Shown: positions 18,059 through 26,792 of the stretch, piece by piece
How positions within the stretch are numbered: the stretch's first letter is position 1
Layout of the letters: each line of letters opens with the position of its first letter
Assembly (NCBI GenBank): GCA_045537065.1
Contig: JAZSOT010000088.1
Location: 1 to 48,057, forward strand
Reading direction: 5' to 3'
DNA length: 48,057 bases
From: RGIG8709 sp045537065
Lineage (GTDB): Bacteria > Bacillota > Clostridia > Monoglobales > Monoglobaceae
Notes under the pieces: generated by a model
Told to the model about the DNA's origin: nothing
The model's database searches: none
The model's input: the letters and a program-made list of their open reading frames with translations, nothing else
Program-made: the position numbers and the translations under genes

Positions 18059-18505
18059 TTATTTTTTCTTTCCGCATTTAAAAACGAAAAACCAACTGAC
18101 AATTATATACCCTGCAATCAAATACCAATTATTCTTAATATATGGCAGAACATTTTCCATCCATTTTGCAATATCCGAAAAAAGAAATACTGCACATATA
18201 ACAGAGCTAAGTGCAAAAATCAAAACCGCTCCTGCCGCTGAATCCTTTGCAACCTTTGCAAGTCTCGATTTTTCAGGACTTACAATATCAACCATTGCTT
18301 CGATTGACGTGTTCATAAGTTCCCCCACCATAACAAGAGATATTAAAATAACCAAAATCGCCTTTTCATGGGAATAAACATCATAAACATAAGAAAACCA
18401 TATAACAGTAAGCATTGCAACAATATGTATCCTGAAATTCGTCTCTTTTTTTATACAATCTATAACCCCGCAAAAAGCATAATAAAAGCTTTTTAAAAGT
18501 TTCAT
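18059..18505 (-). CDS. dgkA: diacylglycerol/undecaprenol kinase (DgkA family)
   Basis: 148 residues with three to four membrane helices. The family signature GELMNTSIEAMVDIVSPE and AKVAKDSAAGAVLI are intact around residues 62-96. In Gram-positives this family mainly phosphorylates undecaprenol, recycling the lipid carrier for wall polymers. Compared with the core DgkA (~120 residues) it has an extra C-terminal segment with one more hydrophobic helix ending in KCGKKK. It overlaps the end of ybeY by four bases (ATGA type), a sign of coupling. Confidence 0.93.
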   Translation of the reverse strand: MKLLKSFYYAFCGVIDCIKKETNFRIHIVAMLTVIWFSYVYDVYSHEKAILVILISLVMVGELMNTSIEAMVDIVSPEKSRLAKVAKDSAAGAVLIFALSSVICAVFLFSDIAKWMENVLPYIKNNWYLIAGYIIVSWFFVFKCGKKK

Positions 18506-18987
18506 CTCTCAAGCCCCATCTCTTTTAATATTTCTTCCTGATAAGAAAACATTTCCTTTTCCTCATCTTCATTCATATGGTCATATCCAAATAGATGAAG
18601 CATTGAATGAACCGTGAGAAAGCCTACTTCTCTTTGGTACGAATGCCCATATTCCTGTGCCTGTTTTTCAGCGTGTTCAAGAGAAATTACAATATCCCCC
18701 AGCAATAATTCCCCTTTTTTATTAAAATCCGCAAATTCTTCAATAATTTCCCCGTTTTCGTCATATTCAAACATAGGAAAAGAAAGCACATCTGTTGAAC
18801 GGTCAATATTTCTGTGCATTTTGTTAAGCTCTCTTATTTTTTCATCATCAACAAACATAACACTTATTTCAAACCTTGTTCCAAATTCCATAAAATCAAG
18901 GCTTTTCTTTATTGCTTTTTTCACAATACTTTTTGTTTTTAGGTCAAGCTTTAGCTTGTCCTGCTCATTTCTAATACAGATTTTCAT
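18502..18987 (-). CDS. ybeY: endoribonuclease YbeY
   Basis: 161 residues. The zinc-binding signature HSMLHLFGYDH (HxxxHxxxxxH) lies near residue 128, and RELNKMHRNIDRSTDVLSFPM around 54 is also diagnostic. YbeY is a single-strand-specific RNase used in 16S rRNA 3' maturation and ribosome quality control. It starts 4 bases after phoH ends. In Bacillus the pgpH (yqfF) gene lies between phoH and ybeY; it is missing here. Confidence 0.97.
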   Translation of the reverse strand: MKICIRNEQDKLKLDLKTKSIVKKAIKKSLDFMEFGTRFEISVMFVDDEKIRELNKMHRNIDRSTDVLSFPMFEYDENGEIIEEFADFNKKGELLLGDIVISLEHAEKQAQEYGHSYQREVGFLTVHSMLHLFGYDHMNEDEEKEMFSYQEEILKEMGLER

Positions 18988-18991
18988 ACTT

Positions 18992-19975
18992 TTATCCTCT
19001 GTTTTTTCTCTGGGCTTTTCTTTCTCTTTCTATTTCCTTTTTCTCATATGCTTTTATAATTCTCTGCACAAGCACATGACGTACAACATCCTTTTCAGAA
19101 AGATACATAAATTCAACGCCCTCAACATTTTTAAGAACACTTTCTGCATCCTTAAGCCCAGACTTTTTGTCCCTTGGCAAATCTATCTGTGTTATATCTC
19201 CTGTTACAACAATCTTTGAAGAAAATCCCATTCTCGTAAGGAACATTTTCATTTGTTCGGGGGTTGTGTTCTGTGCTTCATCGAGTATAATAAAGGCATC
19301 ATCAAGCGTTCTTCCTCTCATATAGGCAAGAGGTGCAACCTCAATAAGCCCCCTTTCAACATTCTTATGAAAAGCTTCTCCGCCAAGCATATCAGATAGA
19401 GCATCATATAAAGGTCTTAAATATGGATCAACCTTATCCTGCATATCTCCAGGCAAAAATCCAAGCTTTTCCCCTGCTTCAACCGCAGGTCTTGTCAGGA
19501 TTATTCTGTTTACCTCTTTATTTTTAAACGCCTTAACAGCCATAGCTACCGCAAGGTAGGTTTTTCCTGTCCCCGCAGGGCCTATGCCAAAGACTATTGA
19601 ATTTTTTGTTATGGTTTCTATATATTTTTTCTGTCCTAATGTTTTTGCTTTGATAGGAACTCCTCTCGCCGTAACACAAACGCAGTCCTTCCCCAGAGTT
19701 TCAAGTTCTTCATCATTTCCATCCTTAACCTGGTCTATAACATATCTTGCTTCCTGCTCCGAAATATTTGAACCGTTTGCTATAAGTCCCAGTAGGTTCT
19801 GTATGACCTTAACCGCCTTATCAACATTCTCCGCATCTCCGCCTACTTTTATTTCAGAACCGCGGTTGATAACAGCAACATCAAAGCTCTTTTCAATTAA
19901 TCTCACATTACAATCAAAGCTGCCAAACAAGCTTATAAGACTTTCCATCTTATCCACTTCTATAAGTCGTTCCAT
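18992..19975 (-). CDS. phoH: PhoH-family ATPase
   Basis: 327 residues. The N-terminal KH-like region (residues 1-100) is followed by the PhoH P-loop ATPase: GPAGTGKTYLAVAMAVKA around 135, TRPAVEAGEKLGFLPGD around 163, and FIILDEAQNTTP (Walker B) around 227. PhoH proteins bind ATP and probably act on RNA; linkage with ybeY is widespread. The chosen ATG has AAAGG 8 bases upstream. The leader of this gene contains the six-hairpin chain, which separates it from yqfD. Confidence 0.95.
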   Translation of the reverse strand: MERLIEVDKMESLISLFGSFDCNVRLIEKSFDVAVINRGSEIKVGGDAENVDKAVKVIQNLLGLIANGSNISEQEARYVIDQVKDGNDEELETLGKDCVCVTARGVPIKAKTLGQKKYIETITKNSIVFGIGPAGTGKTYLAVAMAVKAFKNKEVNRIILTRPAVEAGEKLGFLPGDMQDKVDPYLRPLYDALSDMLGGEAFHKNVERGLIEVAPLAYMRGRTLDDAFIILDEAQNTTPEQMKMFLTRMGFSSKIVVTGDITQIDLPRDKKSGLKDAESVLKNVEGVEFMYLSEKDVVRHVLVQRIIKAYEKKEIERERKAQRKNRG

Positions 19976-20031
19976 AAACTAAACCTTTCTGCTTCTCCTA
20001 AAGTTTTAACTATTATAACGAACATTATTTG

Positions 20032-20207
20032 TAGAAATAGCGGCATACCGCTATTTCTAAGCAGCAAATTTAGTTGCTGCTTAGAAAATTATTCAAAGGA
20101 ATAATTTTCAAGAATTTCGTTGCAATGAAGTATCGTGAAATTGCAATGCAATTTCACTGTCAAAATACTATTTTGACAGTGAAAAACATTATATAAATGT
20201 TTTTCAC
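20032..20207. repeat. chain of six overlapping perfect hairpins between yqfD and phoH
   Basis: Six short palindromes follow each other in 176 bases. Arm pairs are 20032-20043/20048-20059, 20054-20067/20074-20087, 20084-20094/20099-20109, 20135-20144/20148-20157, 20152-20166/20170-20184 and 20179-20190/20196-20207. Stems are 10 to 15 bp with loops of 3 to 6 bases, and all listed arms are perfect complements. Within each group of three, the end of one stem is also the beginning of the next (shared GAAA/TTTC in one group, GTGAAA/TTTCAC in the other). A 25-base unpaired core at 20110-20134 separates the groups. The last stem ends exactly at the yqfD stop codon. No U-tract follows, so these are not ordinary terminators. 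Confidence 0.9.
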
Positions 20208-21431
20208 CTAGATACCTTCATTATTATCTATACTCTGTATATCATAATTCAAATTTTCAATTTTGTCAATTGGTCTTTGTTCTGCAATATTTTCCCTCAG
20301 CTCAAATTTAACATCAACTATCAGGGTTTCATCATCCTTTTTTTCGTATTTTGCTGAAATATTTTTTATTTCTGCACTGGCTGAAAGCTCTTTTTTTAAC
20401 TCCTCAACCAATTCGCCTTTCCCAAATTCAAAGGTTTCCTTTTCGCTCCTTTTAACCTTTTTTACCTCTTGCTCCGAATATATATCCGTTTTCAAAACCA
20501 TACCGAAAAAAAGATTCTTTTTTGTCTCCTTTTTTTCATAATTTTTATATCCAGGCTCTTCCCTTATATATAATTTAATTTCTTTTTCTCCATTTATAAG
20601 GCTTAATTTCTTTTTAGTTTTTCCCGTAGCAGTCTTTTCAATTCTCTCCATTTTATATTCCGCTGATTTTTCTTCCTCTGTAAACGCATAAACCTCACCA
20701 TAAGAACGAACATATCTTATGCCCTGAACATTGCTGTCAATCGCCCCGCTCACAAGCAAATCACCCTTTTGTACAAATTCCTTTGGCTTAACCATATTCT
20801 GACCTTCTCTTATATCAAGCTCATCTATTATTCCGCTTTTTTTAGCAACTATATCACAGGGAATATCACCGCTTTCATCCATTTTGGTATCAAGTCTTTC
20901 CTTAATCTCTATATAAACTCTTGAGCCTCTTATATTTATTCCTATCCATGCAATTTCTGCGTGTTTTGTCATCATTTTATTCTGCACTAATTTATTATTC
21001 ACATCTTTTATCGGAGCAAGTCTGTATATCCCATAATCTTTCAGGGACTCTGCAACTTTTTCTGTTTCAAGCCGCTCGTTTCCCTCAATTGATATTCCCA
21101 TTATGTGACTGTTATAAAAAAGAAGCATCAAACAGAAAATAACCACTCCAAAAAATGCAAATTTTCTTTTTCTGTACCTGAAAAGAAGAAACGGAAGTCC
21201 GCTTTTTTTTATGATACTAACCCTGCTTTTTGTTTTCAGTGCAGCTTTTCTTATTCTTTTATAATCCGAAGGACTTATCTTTGCATAAAGCCGCTCTTCA
21301 CCCGCCCTTTTTATATCCCAGAGCAAAATCCCGTCGTTTATGCAAAGATTTATAAATCTTTCAGTAAAAAAGCCATCTACTTTTATAAGTACACAGCCTT
21401 TAAAAAAATTTAAAAAATTCAGCATAATCAT
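20208..21431 (-). CDS. yqfD: sporulation protein YqfD
   Basis: 407 residues. The N-terminal region resembles the stage IV/YqfD family (GFFTERFINLCINDGILLWDIKR), then a single membrane helix (KFAFFGVVIFCLMLLFY around residue 92) is followed by an extracytoplasmic domain. In that domain LKDYGIYRLAPIKDVN and AEIAWIGINIRGSRVYIEIKER are typical. YqfD is made under sigma-E in the mother cell of sporulating Firmicutes; its molecular role is unclear. The charged C-terminal tail is poorly conserved. Its ATG is 15 bases after yqfC, and it is followed directly by the hairpin chain. Confidence 0.92.
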   Translation of the reverse strand: MIMLNFLNFFKGCVLIKVDGFFTERFINLCINDGILLWDIKRAGEERLYAKISPSDYKRIRKAALKTKSRVSIIKKSGLPFLLFRYRKRKFAFFGVVIFCLMLLFYNSHIMGISIEGNERLETEKVAESLKDYGIYRLAPIKDVNNKLVQNKMMTKHAEIAWIGINIRGSRVYIEIKERLDTKMDESGDIPCDIVAKKSGIIDELDIREGQNMVKPKEFVQKGDLLVSGAIDSNVQGIRYVRSYGEVYAFTEEEKSAEYKMERIEKTATGKTKKKLSLINGEKEIKLYIREEPGYKNYEKKETKKNLFFGMVLKTDIYSEQEVKKVKRSEKETFEFGKGELVEELKKELSASAEIKNISAKYEKKDDETLIVDVKFELRENIAEQRPIDKIENLNYDIQSIDNNEGI

Positions 21432-21446
21432 ATCAAAATCACCTAT

Positions 21447-21743
21447 TTATTTTTCATACTCAAACTTTCTTATATTTCCCGAAATATATATTATTTCTCG
21501 GGACATAGTTTTAATTTCAAGCATATCCCCCGAAATTCTGATAGCATAAGGCTTTGCCTGGAGCAAAATGGTTTTCTCCTCATACTCCGTAACTCCCAGA
21601 TAATTTTCAACAGTCAGCTCCTTTGTCCCAAACAGTGTTATTTTTGCAACATCAAGAACGAGTTCCTTAGAACCCTCGAAACCATCGGCAACCCGTTCTC
21701 TTAATGCCGACCTTTTGCTTTCCTTTTCTTTATGTCTTCTCAT
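21447..21743 (-). CDS. yqfC: sporulation protein YqfC
   Basis: 98 residues with the YqfC pattern: a basic N-terminus, then LVLDVAKITLFGTKELTVENYLGVTEY and the C-terminal IRISGDMLEIKTMSREIIYISGNI. The family belongs to the YabP/YqfC group, associated with the spore coat or cortex under sigma-E. It is directly upstream of yqfD, as in other sporulating Firmicutes. ATG 21743 has GAGGAGATG just upstream. No sigma-A promoter is visible, in keeping with a sporulation sigma factor. Confidence 0.92.
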   Translation of the reverse strand: MRRHKEKESKRSALRERVADGFEGSKELVLDVAKITLFGTKELTVENYLGVTEYEEKTILLQAKPYAIRISGDMLEIKTMSREIIYISGNIRKFEYEK

Positions 21744-21777
21744 TCTTTCATCTCCTCATTAAAATTTATGCTTAAAC

Positions 21778-21805
21778 CAGTATATTAATGAATATAAATA
21801 TACTG
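21778..21805. promoter_or_regulatory. inverted repeat in the divergent yqfC/ylbJ region
   Basis: CAGTATATT and AATATACTG form a perfect 9-base inverted repeat with 10 bases between. It lies in the 78-base divergent gap between two sporulation genes, where sigma-E promoters are expected. It may be an operator or a coincidence of two AT-rich promoter elements. Confidence 0.4.
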
Positions 21806-21821
21806 AAAGGATGAGATAGAC

Positions 21822-22907
21822 TTGAAAAAATTTAAAAAGATATTTACTCTTGTTGTTCTTATTTACATAATTTTCAATATGGTTGTTATGCCCGAGGTTT
21901 CTATATCTTCTGCACAAAAGGCTATAAAGCTTTGCTTAAATGTTGTTATTCCCTCTCTTTTTCCGTTTTTTGCCGCTAGCAGTCTTTTTATCTCCCTTGG
22001 ATATGCCTCCTTTTTCAGCCGTTTCTTTTCAAAAATTATGAAACCTGTATTTGGTGTCAGCGGTTGCGGTGCTCTTCCTTTAATTCTTGGAATAATAAGC
22101 GGTTACCCAATAGGTGCTTCAACCTCCGTTAAGCTTTACAGAGACGGGTATATTTCAAAGACAGAAGCAGAAAGGCTCCTTGCATTTACCAACAATTCAG
22201 GCCCCCTTTTTGTTCTCGGTGCAATTGGATGCGGTATGCTCTCATCAAATACATACGGACTTATAATTTACATATCCCATATAATTTCTGCACTTATCTG
22301 CGGAATAATTTTTAGATTTTTAAAAGATAGAGAAGTAAACACAAGCCACCGTCTTATGCCTGCTCCTGAAACTGGAATTAAGAAAATCGGCGAGGCACTT
22401 AGCGATGCGGTTAATTTTTCTGTTGACAATATTTTAAGGGTTTGCGGTTTCATAGTTTTATTCTCTGTGGTTTGTTCCTTTATACCATCGGGAAAATTCT
22501 ACCCTTTCATATATTCTTTATTAGAAATTACAGGCGGAATAAATGTTTTATCTTCTCTTCCGGAAGATATACACATAAAGCTTCCTGTTATATCTTTCTT
22601 TCTGTCCTTTTCAGGAATTTCCGTTCTGTGTCAGGTATGCACAAGTGTTATCCCGTCGGGCTTATCCATAAAACCATATATAACAGGCAAGCTCCTGCAG
22701 GGCATCTTTTCATTTTTTATAACAAAAGTTCTTCTTGTTTACTTTTGTCCATACAGGGAGGTTTCGTCAATTATATCTCCTCTTTACTCAAACATTCTTC
22801 CAAAGGATGCCTTGCAGGCATCAATGACTATTGTTTTATTTGCAGGACTTCTTTTAACGCTTTTACTTCTCCTCGGATATTTCCTTGAGAACAAAAAAAA
22901 GCTGTGA
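21822..22907 (+). CDS. ylbJ: sporulation integral membrane protein YlbJ
   Basis: 361 residues with about eight membrane helices and the nucleoside-recognition (Gate) type motifs of YlbJ. IPSLFPFFAASSLF lies near residue 46, LGIISGYPIGASTSVKLYRDGYISKTEAERLL around 90, and FTNNSGPLFVLGAIGCGML next to it. YlbJ is a sigma-E-controlled mother-cell protein needed for a normal spore cortex. The start is TTG at 21822 preceded by GAAAGGATGAG; I see no ATG that fits. It is divergent from yqfC and ends inside the stem of the terminator shared with typA. Confidence 0.9.
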   Translation: MKKFKKIFTLVVLIYIIFNMVVMPEVSISSAQKAIKLCLNVVIPSLFPFFAASSLFISLGYASFFSRFFSKIMKPVFGVSGCGALPLILGIISGYPIGASTSVKLYRDGYISKTEAERLLAFTNNSGPLFVLGAIGCGMLSSNTYGLIIYISHIISALICGIIFRFLKDREVNTSHRLMPAPETGIKKIGEALSDAVNFSVDNILRVCGFIVLFSVVCSFIPSGKFYPFIYSLLEITGGINVLSSLPEDIHIKLPVISFFLSFSGISVLCQVCTSVIPSGLSIKPYITGKLLQGIFSFFITKVLLVYFCPYREVSSIISPLYSNILPKDALQASMTIVLFAGLLLTLLLLLGYFLENKKKL

Positions 22908-22926
22908 TTTTCACAGCTTTTTTAAA
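22894..22926. terminator. bidirectional terminator between ylbJ and typA
   Basis: GCTGTGA (22901-22907) pairs with TCACAGC (22911-22917) around a TTT loop, flanked by an A-run and a T-run. The ylbJ stop codon lies within the stem. Confidence 0.9.
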
Positions 22927-22927
22927 T

Positions 22928-24748
22928 TTATTTGTTTCTATGAGCATCTTTTAATCTCAATTGTGTGTTTAAAATTCTTTTTCTGAGTCTTAAACTTTTT
23001 GGCGTTACCTCTAAAAGCTCATCATCAGCTAAAAATTCTAGACAGGCCTCTAAACTCATTTTAATTGGAGGCACAAGCTTTAATGCTTCATCACTTCCCG
23101 ATGCTCTTGTATTTGTCAGTTGTTTTTTCTTACATACATTGACAGCCATATCTTCAAGCTTTGGATTTATACCAACAATCATTCCCTCATAAACGGGTGT
23201 CCCAGGGCCTATAAACAATGCCCCTCTGTCCTGAATTTTGAAAAGACCATAGCCAACAGCCTCGCCTGTATCAAAGGAAACCAAAGAACCTGTAAATCTT
23301 CTTGTTATATCACCTTTATATGGCTCATAACCAGAAAGAACCGAGTTCATTATTCCCTCTCCACGGGTGTCGGTTAGAAATTCGTTTCTATAGCCAAGAA
23401 GTCCTCTTGCGGGAATTAAATATTCAAGTCTCATTCTGTCTCCTATAGGCGACATATGAACAAGCTCGCCTTTTCTTGTTCCCATTTTTTCCATTACCGC
23501 TCCCATAGAGCCTTCGGGAACATCAATCAAAAGTCTTTCTATAGGTTCACACTGCACACCATCAATCTCTTTTAACAAAACCTTGGGGGTGCTGACAGAA
23601 AATTCGTAGCCCTCTCTTCTCATTGTTTCAATAAGAATTGAAATATGCATTTCTCCTCTTCCTGCAACCTTAAAGCTATCTGTGTGCTCCCCATCCGTAA
23701 CTCTGAGTGAAACATCCTTTAAAAGCTCTCTATATAATCTGTCCCTGAGTTGTCTTGATGTGACAAATTTTCCTTCTTTCCCTGCAAAGGGGCTGTCATT
23801 TACCTGAAAGGTCATTTCAATTGTTGGTTCGCTGATTTTAACAAAAGGTAAGGGTTCAGGGGTAGAAACACTTGTTATTGTGTCACCGATTGTTATTTCC
23901 GGCACACCTGATATACATATTATATCTCCAACAGACGCTTCCTTTACTGCAGTTTTTGAAAGTCCGTCTATCTGATACATATTAACTACTTTGGACTTAT
24001 AAGGAGAATGCTTTTCATGATAATCGCAAATCATAATTTCCTGATTCTGTTTAATACTGCCTCTTTCAACTCTTCCAACCGCTATTCTTCCTACGTACTC
24101 ATTATATTCTATAGAAGACACAAGCATCTGGAGTTCCCCTGTTTCATTACCTTCCGGAGCAGGAATATAATCTACAATAGTTTTGAATAAAACCTCTAAA
24201 TTTTCATCCTGCTTATTGGGACTAAGTGATGCTGTTCCCGCTCTTCCCGAACAATATATAATAGGGCTGTCAAGCTGTTCATCACTTGCATCAAGGTCAA
24301 GCAAAAGCTCAAGTATTTCATCCCCTATATCAGCGAGTCTTGCATCAGGTCTGTCAATTTTGTTAACCACAATAATTATTCTGTGGTTCATCTCAAGCGC
24401 CTTCTGGAGAACAAATCTTGTTTGCGGCATTGGGCCTTCTGCTGCATCAACAAGCAAAATAACACCATTTACCATTTTTAAAATTCGCTCCACCTCTCCG
24501 CTGAAATCAGCGTGTCCGGGAGTGTCAATTATATTCATTTTTATATCCTTATAATATACAGATGTATTTTTAGCAAGGATAGTTATTCCTCTTTCTCTTT
24601 CAAGGTCTCCGCTGTCCATAACCCTCTCTTCCACAACCTGATTTTCACGGTATATTCCGCCCTGCTTAAGCATTTCATCAACCAGAGTGGTTTTTCCGTG
24701 GTCAACATGGGCAATTATTGCTATATTTCTTAAATCTTCTCTTATCAT
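22928..24748 (-). CDS. typA: translational GTPase TypA/BipA
   Basis: 606 residues, the normal length. G motifs are AHVDHGKTTLVDEML at 13-27, DTPGHADFSGEVERIL around 77, and NKIDRPDAR around 130. The domain III-V and C-terminal TypA-specific sequence includes RGLLGYRNEFLTDTRGEG and GALFIGPGTPVYEGMIVG. TypA is a ribosome-binding GTPase used in 50S assembly and stress or cold growth. It is transcribed alone, with about 150 bases of AT-rich leader containing an imperfect 16-base palindrome (24813-24828). Confidence 0.97.
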   Translation of the reverse strand: MIREDLRNIAIIAHVDHGKTTLVDEMLKQGGIYRENQVVEERVMDSGDLERERGITILAKNTSVYYKDIKMNIIDTPGHADFSGEVERILKMVNGVILLVDAAEGPMPQTRFVLQKALEMNHRIIIVVNKIDRPDARLADIGDEILELLLDLDASDEQLDSPIIYCSGRAGTASLSPNKQDENLEVLFKTIVDYIPAPEGNETGELQMLVSSIEYNEYVGRIAVGRVERGSIKQNQEIMICDYHEKHSPYKSKVVNMYQIDGLSKTAVKEASVGDIICISGVPEITIGDTITSVSTPEPLPFVKISEPTIEMTFQVNDSPFAGKEGKFVTSRQLRDRLYRELLKDVSLRVTDGEHTDSFKVAGRGEMHISILIETMRREGYEFSVSTPKVLLKEIDGVQCEPIERLLIDVPEGSMGAVMEKMGTRKGELVHMSPIGDRMRLEYLIPARGLLGYRNEFLTDTRGEGIMNSVLSGYEPYKGDITRRFTGSLVSFDTGEAVGYGLFKIQDRGALFIGPGTPVYEGMIVGINPKLEDMAVNVCKKKQLTNTRASGSDEALKLVPPIKMSLEACLEFLADDELLEVTPKSLRLRKRILNTQLRLKDAHRNK

Positions 24749-24812
24749 AGAAACTCCATTCTTTTCTTTTTTTAAATATCTTATAATTTTAACACTTTTT
24801 TTATAATTTGTG

Positions 24813-24828
24813 TATATGTTAACATTTA
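24813..24828. promoter_or_regulatory. imperfect palindrome in the typA / Na-Pi cotransporter divergent region
   Basis: ATGTTAACAT is a perfect 10-base palindrome (24816-24825), and the 16-base extension has one mismatch. It lies in the 217-base divergent region, on the typA side of the transporter promoter. It could be an operator; no regulator is indicated. Confidence 0.3.
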
Positions 24829-24895
24829 CAAATTTTTTTATTGTTTTTTCTTATTTTTTGTAAAATAAAATCCCCCCTTGTCCTGCACAACATTC

Positions 24896-24924
24896 TTGAC
24901 AGAATATTTTGCATATGTTATTAT
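24896..24924 (+). promoter_or_regulatory. sigma-A promoter of the Na/Pi cotransporter gene
   Basis: TTGACA at 24896-24901 and TATTAT at 24919-24924 with a 17-base spacer, about 40 bases before the start codon. I see no Pho-box-like direct repeats. Confidence 0.7.
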
Positions 24925-24965
24925 TTAGATATGAAATATTACAATTTGATTACAAGGAGAAAACC

Positions 24966-26723
24966 ATGGATTTTTTCAAAGTACTGACTCTTATCGGCGG
25001 ACTTGCTCTCTTTCTTTACGGAATGGATATGATGGGCGAAGGTCTAAAAAAACTTTCAGGAAGCAAGCTTGAAGGCATACTCGGAAAGCTCACTGCAAAC
25101 CGTTTCAAAGGCTTTATTTTAGGTCTTGTTGTTACAGCAATTATTCAGTCATCTTCTGCATCAACAGTTATGCTTGTTGGTTTTGTTAACTCAGGAATTA
25201 TGAAGCTTTCACAGACAATAAGCATTATAATGGGTGCAAACGTTGGAACAACTATTACGGCATGGATACTGAGCTTAACAGGTCTCAGTGGCGAAAGCTT
25301 TATAGTTAAGCTATTCAAACCATCTTCATTCACTCCTCTTCTTGCAGGCATTGGTGTTCTTATGATTATGACTTCAAAGCGTGACAAGAAAAAGAACATT
25401 GGTGAAATCCTTGTTGGTTTTGCAATTTTAATGTTCGGTATGGATTTTATGAGTGACAGCGTTTCAGGACTTAAGGACAGTGAATCCTTCAAACAAATCC
25501 TTGTTATGTTCTCAAATCCCATTATGGGTATATTATCAGGTACTATCCTGACAGCAATAATTCAAAGTTCATCTGCATCCGTTGGTATTTTGCAGGCTCT
25601 TTCCATAACAGGGGCAATCCCTTTTTCAACTGCAATTCCGATTATCCTTGGACAAAATATAGGAACAACTATCACTCCTATTATTTCTGCCTTGAACGGA
25701 AATATCAATTCAAAACGAGTTGCATTTTCCTGCCTATACATTAAAATTATCGGCGTTGTGGTTGTTTCAGTTGCATTTTATCTGTTGAATACATTTATAG
25801 GTTTTGATTTTATGAACGACCATGTTGATGTTGTTTCAATTGCGGTTATTCACACACTTTTTAATATTATTTCCACGGTAATACTCATTCCTTTCTGTAG
25901 TCTTATTGAAAAACTGGCGGTTAAAACAATTAAAGGAAATTCAAACGACGAAGCATTTGAGGACAGTTTATCTGCTCTTGACGACAGATTCTTAACTCTT
26001 CCTGTTTTTGCTATTGACAAGTGCCGTCAATTAGTTAATGAAATGCTTGAAATGACTGCTTCATCCGTTGTTGATGCTGCAACCCTCACTGAAAATTTTG
26101 ATATGAAGACTTATGAAAATATTAATAAAATTGAGGGTATCGTTGACAGATATGAAGATAAAATCGGCTCTTATCTTGTTAAGCTTGCAACTCAGGAGCT
26201 TACAGCACAGGACGGTAAAAATGTTACCGAGCTTCTTCATATGATTGGAGATATAGAAAGAATATCAGACCATGCGGTTAACCTTGCAAAGACCGCTCTT
26301 GAAATCAACGAAAAAGGAGTTTCATTCTCTGCCAATGCTAAGAAAGAAACAAAGGTTTTAAAGAGTGCTGTTTGCGAGATAATCGATATCACCAAAACTT
26401 CATTTGTATATAATGACGCAGAACTCGCAAAAAGCGTTGAGCCTCTTGAACAGACAATTGACAGGCTTAAAAAATCAATTAAAAACAATCACGTTATCAG
26501 ACTTAGAGAAGGCGAATGCACAATGGAATACGGATTCATCCTTTCAGACCTTCTCACAAACTACGAAAGAATTTCCGACCACTGTTCAAACATCGCAGCT
26601 TGTATCTTAAGTCTTAAAACAGACCTGTTTGAAACCCACGATTACTTAAGTCATGTTAAGAACGACGGTGAAAACGAATTCTTTGAAAAATACGATTACT
26701 TTGTTAACAAATACAAGATATAA
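24966..26723 (+). CDS. Na/Pi cotransporter family protein with PhoU-like domain
   Basis: 585 residues. Two inverted PNaS repeats are visible: TAIIQSSSASTVMLVGFVNSG near residue 58 with GANVGTTITAWI following, and TAIIQSSSASVGILQAL near 195 with GQNIGTTITPII. The QSSS motifs are the signature of type II sodium-phosphate cotransporters. A helical PhoU-like region fills residues ~350-585. In bacteria this type (YjbB/NptA) moves phosphate with sodium, often as an exporter or a low-affinity importer. The start is ATG 24966 with AAGGAG upstream; an in-frame ATG at 24909 lies within the promoter and is rejected. Confidence 0.92.
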   Translation: MDFFKVLTLIGGLALFLYGMDMMGEGLKKLSGSKLEGILGKLTANRFKGFILGLVVTAIIQSSSASTVMLVGFVNSGIMKLSQTISIIMGANVGTTITAWILSLTGLSGESFIVKLFKPSSFTPLLAGIGVLMIMTSKRDKKKNIGEILVGFAILMFGMDFMSDSVSGLKDSESFKQILVMFSNPIMGILSGTILTAIIQSSSASVGILQALSITGAIPFSTAIPIILGQNIGTTITPIISALNGNINSKRVAFSCLYIKIIGVVVVSVAFYLLNTFIGFDFMNDHVDVVSIAVIHTLFNIISTVILIPFCSLIEKLAVKTIKGNSNDEAFEDSLSALDDRFLTLPVFAIDKCRQLVNEMLEMTASSVVDAATLTENFDMKTYENINKIEGIVDRYEDKIGSYLVKLATQELTAQDGKNVTELLHMIGDIERISDHAVNLAKTALEINEKGVSFSANAKKETKVLKSAVCEIIDITKTSFVYNDAELAKSVEPLEQTIDRLKKSIKNNHVIRLREGECTMEYGFILSDLLTNYERISDHCSNIAACILSLKTDLFETHDYLSHVKNDGENEFFEKYDYFVNKYKI

Positions 26724-26730
26724 CTTAAAA

Positions 26731-26766
26731 ATACACCTTAAGGTCATCTTAAGGTGTATGGTTTTA
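26731..26766 (+). terminator. terminator after the Na/Pi cotransporter gene
   Basis: ATACACCTTAAG (26731-26742) pairs perfectly with CTTAAGGTGTAT (26748-26759), followed by GGTTTTAAT. The U-tract is short, so read-through into nfnAB is possible. Confidence 0.75.
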
Positions 26767-26792
26767 ATACAACACATTTTAAGGAGGACTTT

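Noticed and set aside
18614..19219. 201-codon plus-strand frame opposite ybeY/phoH
   Set aside because: Antisense to two conserved genes; serine/phenylalanine-rich low-complexity product.
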